Shown here piece after piece: positions 59,055 to 64,000 of a DNA stretch of 64,000 bases. The notes under the pieces are model-generated. The model made no database searches. It was not told where the DNA came from and saw only the letters and a program-made list of their open reading frames with translations. The stretch is taken from assembly GCA_001632425.1 (NCBI GenBank), contig KV425565.1, positions 324,016-388,015 of the forward strand, written 5' to 3'. Both the position numbers and the translations under genes were made by a program. Origin of the DNA: Neolentinus lepideus HHB14362 ss-1. Its lineage: Eukaryota; Basidiomycota; Agaricomycetes; Gloeophyllales; Gloeophyllaceae. Within the stretch, counting starts at the first letter, position 1. Every line of letters begins with the position of its first letter.

Positions 59055-60414
59055 CGTTGAAGTTGGAGAAGCAGCAAATCGCAGCTTAGAAATAGCACTG
59101 AGCTTGACCGCAGTGGCTTACGAGGGCGAACGGCACATGCCGACCGCTCTCAAGGGCGCTTCATTTCAACGACCGAATCTTGACCGAATCATCGGAAATG
59201 CCTAATATCTGCAGCCGCATCTATACAGTGTCGTGTGCAATGGACGTTGACATACATATTTTGGACCTTCATCGCTGGATACCTTGCGATTGTCTCGAAG
59301 TTTTCAAAGTACATCAAGAATTAATGTGCCTCAGGCTTGGTCGGGTAACATCTCTCACTCCATTCAGCGTTCCTGACATCACATATTCCACTACATACTA
59401 GCAGGACGGAACTGCCTGTGATGTTGCTCAAACAGCACATGTCGGTTGCAAGTTGCAACTGGCCTATTCCAATTATCAAACGCACTTCCAGCCTTTCGGT
59501 TTTCCGATCGTGCAGCTTTGAAGGGCTGGGCTCTATCAATCAAACGATTCACATCTTTGTTTCGTCTTGTTACTTGTAGGTCCTGTTTGTTGTCGATTGA
59601 ACGCTCTGTCGACTGGCCTGCGAGGATGCTTCGTAAGTAGCTGCACTACCACACTTTCTGGGCCGCTCTAATATCCTGTTTAAGTCTTAGTGCCCTCTGG
59701 GGCGTCCTCGTTCCGGTTGTCAATCAATGATTTGTTCGGCGCTACGAGTAATCTCGTCTTTTTCAACGTGAGGACCTGTGTGAAGGATAGTTGCGAGGTC
59801 GCCACTTTAGTCAGTGAGCACGTTCTAGTGTAAGAATGCTAGCGGTGGTGCGAATAGTCCTTCGCCATCCCGGAGAACTTGATATCCATCGGGTTGATTA
59901 CGATAGAGAGTAACCGTATGTCCTCTTCATAACTCAGACAGCCTGAGTGTATGCGAATTCTTATTGGCGAGGTAGGTGAGGTAAGCAACTCTGCTATCCC
60001 TATAACATTTCGAATCGTTTATCAGCCCGACCCGAAGTCGCCTTGCAATCCTCCGCGTACATGAACGCTATATCAGGAGCTCCGACTCTGACAACACCGC
60101 TCTGCGCAGTGGTAGTGTGCAGTTCGCCCCGTTTGATCCTATGACTGCCGGGGTATTCGAATGGGACGCTAGATGCACGGTATCCGTTGAAGGGCAGGCA
60201 GGCGCCTGGAGTAGGTTTGGAGCCGAGTAAGGAGGCGGTCGTTAGTGTTAATTGTTGTTTGCAATGGGAAAGAATGTAAGTCAACTAAACTTCTCTTTCA
60301 TTGAATACATCGCCTCCTCAGCATACTCTAACGATACAAACAGTTACATATTATGGTATCAGTTTCAAGGATTATAGGAGTTGTCCTCCGTAGTGCACAA
60401 CGAGGCGTTCTAAG
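59055..60414. other. intergenic, no gene recognised
   Basis: 1.36 kb. A 94-codon minus-strand frame (60000-60284) is the longest; it has no domain or signal and I do not call it. Confidence 0.5.
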
Positions 60415-60839
60415 TTAGATATTGCGGTTGACACCTTGCTGGGCTTCGCCCTTGTCGCGGCGGGCGTTGCCTACGAAGAACCATCAGCAAAAGTCGAATG
60501 GTAGGTGCATATAGAACGTTCAACGAACCTGCAGCTTCCTGACTCTTGTCGCCAGTGACTGCACCGACGACTGTGTCCTTCTTGCCGGAAGCCCTGTCTA
60601 CGGTGCCCTCGGCGTAGCCCTTGGCGCGGGCGGCGTTGTACTCGGCCTCTCCAGCGGCGTGCTCCTCTCTGCCAGAGCGCTGGAGGCCAGTCGCATGGGT
60701 GACGTTCCCTAGCTACAGCAAATAAGCTACCAAGTTCCGCTATGAAGAGGTGAAGACGCACAGTCTCCTTAATGGTGCCTTTGGTGGAGTGCCACTGGCC
60801 GGTGGTCTTGGACGGCTCGTGGGATCGATCGAAAGACAT
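60415..60839 (-). CDS. CsbD-like stress protein, paralog 1
   Basis: A small minus-strand gene with short introns. It starts MSFDRSHEPSKTTGQWHSTKG and reads on through NVTHATGLQRSGREEHAAGE, AEYNAARAKGYAEGTVDRAS, GKKDTVVGAVTGDKSQEAAG to DKGEAQQGVNRNI. The pattern of short amphipathic, Gly/Ala/Lys/Glu-rich helices with GDKSQEAAGN-type repeats is that of CsbD and its fungal relatives. These are highly soluble proteins linked to general stress response; molecular function is not settled. Transcribed divergently from paralog 2, with which it shares most of its sequence, from a common 399-bp region. Confidence 0.85.
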
Positions 60840-61238
60840 TGTGGTATAAACTGTCGTGGTCGAGTGTCAAAGTGGGTTGTTCTGACATGCGCCCCTTGTT
60901 TCAGGGAATATTTATATTTTCGAAACACATGCTTGGCTTGGAGAAAATACGTCGAGTCTCCAAAGAGAGTCTCCAAATACCCAACAGCGCAGCCACAAGC
61001 GCGCTGCGGGGGCCACAATGACGTCACGCGCCGATGATCATTGATGACGACGCGTGACGTCACCTGCGCTAGGAACTAGCCCCACAACGTTCAAGACGCC
61101 ATCGCAGGCGCAGGCTTTCTCACACATCGCTGGGATATAAAAAGGCGCAGTCTTTGCATTTCTCAATCATAATCTTTACGATACAACCCTCACGACCACA
61201 ACCACTTATTAACTTTACCACCCTCATAACTTATCATT
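60840..61238. promoter_or_regulatory. bidirectional CsbD promoter with two CRE palindromes
   Basis: Separates the two divergent start codons. Two perfect TGACGTCA sites (61019-61026 and 61055-61062) are part of a 12-base inverted repeat, TGACGTCACGCG at 61019-61030 and CGCGTGACGTCA at 61051-61062. TGACGTCA is the binding site of CREB/ATF-type bZIP factors such as fungal Atf1/Sko1, which act in stress response. A TATA-like element GATATAAAAAGG at about 61134-61145 serves the plus gene, and AAAATATAAATA on the minus strand (60909-60920) fits the minus gene. The binding factor is inference. Confidence 0.75.
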
Positions 61239-61663
61239 ATGTCCAACAACTCTGGAGAGCCCAACAAGACCACTGGTCAGTACCACTCCATCAAGGGTAA
61301 CATCGTCGAGACTGTAAGTCTACCTTGAGTACCTCGTTCGAAACAAACAATTGACCTGTCGTTCAATAGATTGGCAACTTGACTGGCGCGACATCGTGGC
61401 AACAATCCGGCCAGCAGGAGCACCTCTCCGGTGAAGGAGAGTACAACGCTGCCCGCGCCAAGGGCTACGCCGAGGGCACGGTCGACCGTGTCACCGGCAA
61501 GAAGGACTCCGTCGTCGGTGCCGTTACTGGTGACAAGCAACAACAAGCTGCGGGTGAGTAGCTGCTCTCAAAAATTGTGTCGAACGTACTTATTACCATA
61601 TCTACAGGCAACTTCCGCCAAGACAAGGGCGAGGCCCAACAGAACGTCAACCGCAACCTTTAG
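61239..61663 (+). CDS. CsbD-like stress protein, paralog 2
   Basis: Three exons (61239-61313, 61370-61553, 61608-61663) join to 104 residues. MSNNSGEPNKTTGQYHSIKG and the helical repeats EGEYNAARAKGYAEGTVDRV and GKKDSVVGAVTGDKQQQAAG parallel paralog 1 closely. No Cys or Trp-rich core; very hydrophilic, as expected for a stress-protective or hydrophilin-like protein. The 5' UTR is A/C-rich, common for strongly expressed fungal genes. Same intron positions as paralog 1 indicate a gene duplication that produced a head-to-head pair. Confidence 0.88.
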
Positions 61664-62640
61664 ATTGCCCGCGGCGTTTGTTTTCATACCATTATGAAGG
61701 AGGGCAGCTATTGTATGGATAGAGTGTAATCGAAATATCAATGAAGCAGATTCTTGTACACTATTACCTCATGTTGTGATCCCGAGTGCCTCAAAGCGCG
61801 CAAGAGATGTGTTCTAAATGACTTGCTGCAAGAAACGCGGATTACTATCTCAATATGAAAGTATCGTCGAGACCCTGAGAATCAAGGACTGCAGACGATC
61901 TTGGTCAGTGTATTGCAAGTGGAATGTAGAACTGCGACGGTGAACATTGGTTGATTGACACGCGAGAGGGTGAGCAGTATGCGAGGCCTGTCAGGCGCAT
62001 AGATCGTTGTCCGAAGGAGGGAGCTGTAATTGCAGGAAGATATAGTTCCCACTTGATAGACCAGGGACTTAGAGATCGACCCGTCAGGAGACACCAGAAA
62101 GGCCGAGGGTGATCAGAGGTCGGAGACGTCGCCAGAAATCGACCTGTTGCAAGTCCAGAGACTAGACGCCAGAGAGAGCGGTATCTTGCACGAGACCTGC
62201 AATGCTCGACCTACACAGCCCGTGTGCTAGACTATAGAATAGCACCAGAGCGAGAACGACCACTTGCTATATAGATCGGATATTGTTTCCAGAGGAGAGA
62301 ACACCCATTAGACTATATGTACCTCGGTTCATATGAAAACAGTATAGTGCTGATGATAGCCGGGACGTATGGCATAGGGATCATATATAAAGTGACGACA
62401 AAGAAGACCGAAGAACAGTGAGGGTCGAGAGGGGGTCCGCCTTGGACATGCAAGGCAGCCATCTTCGGTCGCGAAAGTGAAACGCACAGCCGATCGCGAC
62501 TCCCCGATCGCTGACATACCTGATTTGGGGGACGCGTTATTTGTCCGTGTTGACGTGTCGCGTTCGACCGCCACGTCGTACATATATAATGACTCGGACT
62601 CGGAGGATGCATGAAATTCTGTGATGATGGTATTCGCGGT
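61664..62640. other. intergenic, no gene seen
   Basis: AT-rich at first, then purine-rich. No gene recognised. Leads into the CsbD relic. Confidence 0.5.
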
Positions 62641-62654
62641 CTAATGGTAAGGAT

Positions 62655-62725
62655 GTCCGACAATAAGGGCGAGGCCCCGCGGGATGTCCATCGCAGCTTC
62701 TAGATTGCCATCGATGTTCATAACA
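62655..62725 (+). pseudogene. relic of a CsbD 3' end
   Basis: About 70 bases resemble the end of the CsbD gene at 61615-61695. Shared pieces are AAGGGCGAGGCCC, then a spaced match to the codons for the final Arg/Asn residues, then CTAGATTGCC against TTAGATTGCC at the stop, and TTCATA downstream. No exons 1 or 2 are found upstream, so it is a fragment. Just before it (about 62635-62655) the sequence GGTCTAATGGTAAGGAT looks like the D-arm of a tRNA gene without the rest. Confidence 0.6.
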
Positions 62726-63772
62726 CGGAGACGGTGTGTATATCATGATGATTGAAAGATCATTGATCACTAACTAGTAATGACTCGATAGACCTCAGGA
62801 TGAGTCGCTTAGAAGATGTATCGCTCCGAGCAATGCTCGGATGAACTTGAAGAACCCGAGGACTTGGTCAGTATCGAAACAGTGCTTGGAAACCCGCGGT
62901 ACCTAATACAAATGCCACAGCTGTATCAACACGCTGCAGCTAGAACACGCTGCCGGAAAGATGCAATGTCACCTCGCCTCATGCACACCCTGCCGTCTCA
63001 TTGTCCACTCGATCCGTGGCTGCATCGAAGCTACGTGTAAGTACAGCCGCAGGGCACACACAAAAGGATCTCGCCATTGTAATCTTCTGTGAGTCCCACA
63101 GATCCGCCTGCAGGCACGGGCTAGATCCGAGAGCCATATGGCATACATTGACTCAGGCAAAACTTGCGCTGGAGTACACCTTGGCAGTCGTAATCCCGCA
63201 CTGGATTGGAGTTGAGCCAGAATGGCATTGCGACTTCCAGGAAAACAAGATCGAATTCCAGTTCCATTCTACAGACTCCCAAAGAATATGTAGAATACCC
63301 GTCCTACAAAACAGAGGGAGGCGTTGTTGGGGTGAGCAATAAGAAAAGTACAGCAGATGTATACGTAACGTATAAGATATATGGAGATAAATGGGACAAA
63401 TGAAGCAAATGAGTTATATGAGCGTAGGTAATCGTACCAAACAAAACCCGCCAAAAGAAAGTGAAGTGAAATATGATGGGGGCGAAGGAAGGAGGAGGGA
63501 AGTTGCTATACGAGAGCGAGAGAGAGCAATAGACAGCTGCAGGCAGGAGTGTGTCCGTCTGAGAAAGTGACCTCAGCAATAATACACCGAATAATTTGCA
63601 TTTGCGAGTTGCATTGGTTTTGAGGTAAGTCGGATCCTAAGGTCGCGAATGGTGTTATACAAAGGAGAGAAGGCGAAGACCGAGGTTCTACGAGTCGCGT
63701 TTTGGGAGGGGAGGATGCATGGAGCATGGATTAGGAGGTGTATATATGTTATCACTTGTCGTCAGATCCTCG
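62726..63772. other. intergenic, no gene recognised
   Basis: Short frames only (up to 113 codons at 63001-63342). The last part is the 3' flank of the gene leaving the window. Confidence 0.45.
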
Positions 63773-64000
63773 TTAGTTTGCAGGCACCTCCCAGGGCGCC
63801 GACGCCGATCGTTCCACAGGCGAATCAGGTAGGGCAAGTGCGCTCGGTCGCCAGGTGGCACCTACGTGCCGCCGCGACGCGTGCGCTGCACCCGCCGGCG
63901 GGATGTACGGCTGATGCTGAGGGTGGGATGGGGAGACATCGTGCGCTGGCGGCACAGAGTGACTTTGGTGATGCATTTGGCTGTGGTGGGGTGGTCCCGT
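63773..64000 (-). CDS. 3' partial gene, His/Pro-rich C-terminus
   Basis: The minus-strand frame is open from the window end to a stop at 63773. It encodes a His/Pro/Ser-rich stretch with HHQSHSVPPAHDVSPSHP and ends VERSASAPWEVPAN. It is most likely the disordered C-terminal tail of a larger protein encoded beyond the window. No domain is visible, so no function is offered. Confidence 0.5.
   Translation of the reverse strand, partial: TGPPHHSQMHHQSHSVPPAHDVSPSHPQHQPYIPPAGAAHASRRHVGATWRPSALALPDSPVERSASAPWEVPAN

Overview
The window is nuclear DNA of a filamentous fungus, almost certainly an Agaricomycete (mushroom or wood-decay basidiomycete). Reasons: dense genes on both strands, many introns of 45-70 bp with GT-AG ends, and families typical of Agaricomycetes: a GSTFuA-like glutathione transferase, a DUF6534-type membrane protein, a tandem-domain single-pass surface protein with a lysine-rich juxtamembrane segment, a UstYa/DUF3328 oxidase and CsbD-like stress proteins. 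Exon boundaries were read by eye from splice sites and phase. Where all exons add up in frame I give the protein length; where they do not, I say so.

Layout. 1-8 kb: UstYa-like oxidase (cut by the window start), GNAT acetyltransferase, a membrane protein with a proline-rich tail, then a complete 9-exon cytochrome P450. 8.7-10.5 kb: a recognisable but frame-broken surface protein gene (probable pseudogene). 10.8-25 kb: housekeeping stretch with a disordered protein, bleomycin hydrolase, a membrane-anchored protein, an F-box protein, a NIPA-type Mg2+ transporter, a Tcp11/SOK1-family protein and TFIIH subunit p44/SSL1. 25.2-28 kb: a secreted-then-anchored Cys-rich protein and a disordered protein whose last intron is GC-AG.

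27.4-47 kb holds the main structural event. About 3.55 kb (27406 to ~30972), carrying a complete NHA1/Sod2-type Na+/H+ antiporter and the 3' two thirds of its convergent neighbour, occurs again in inverted orientation at ~43392-46945. The second copy sits between two paralogous iron-containing alcohol dehydrogenase genes. Both antiporter copies look translatable and share a 5-nt microexon and a GC-AG intron. Between the two arms lie a DUF262 protein, the cohesion factor Dcc1, a GST, a DUF6534 gene (possibly decayed) and an MMT-like cation diffusion facilitator.

49.5-64 kb: flavin-reductase-domain protein, a 1729-residue Sec7/PH Arf-GEF-like protein, the mitochondrial import oxidoreductase Mia40, a divergent pair of CsbD-like genes sharing a promoter with two palindromic CRE sites, a relic of a CsbD 3' end about 1 kb downstream, and the C-terminus of a gene that runs off the window. 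Shared themes are cation handling (NHA x2, NIPA, CDF) and stress or detoxification (P450, GST, bleomycin hydrolase, CsbD), but nothing here shows co-regulation except the CsbD pair.
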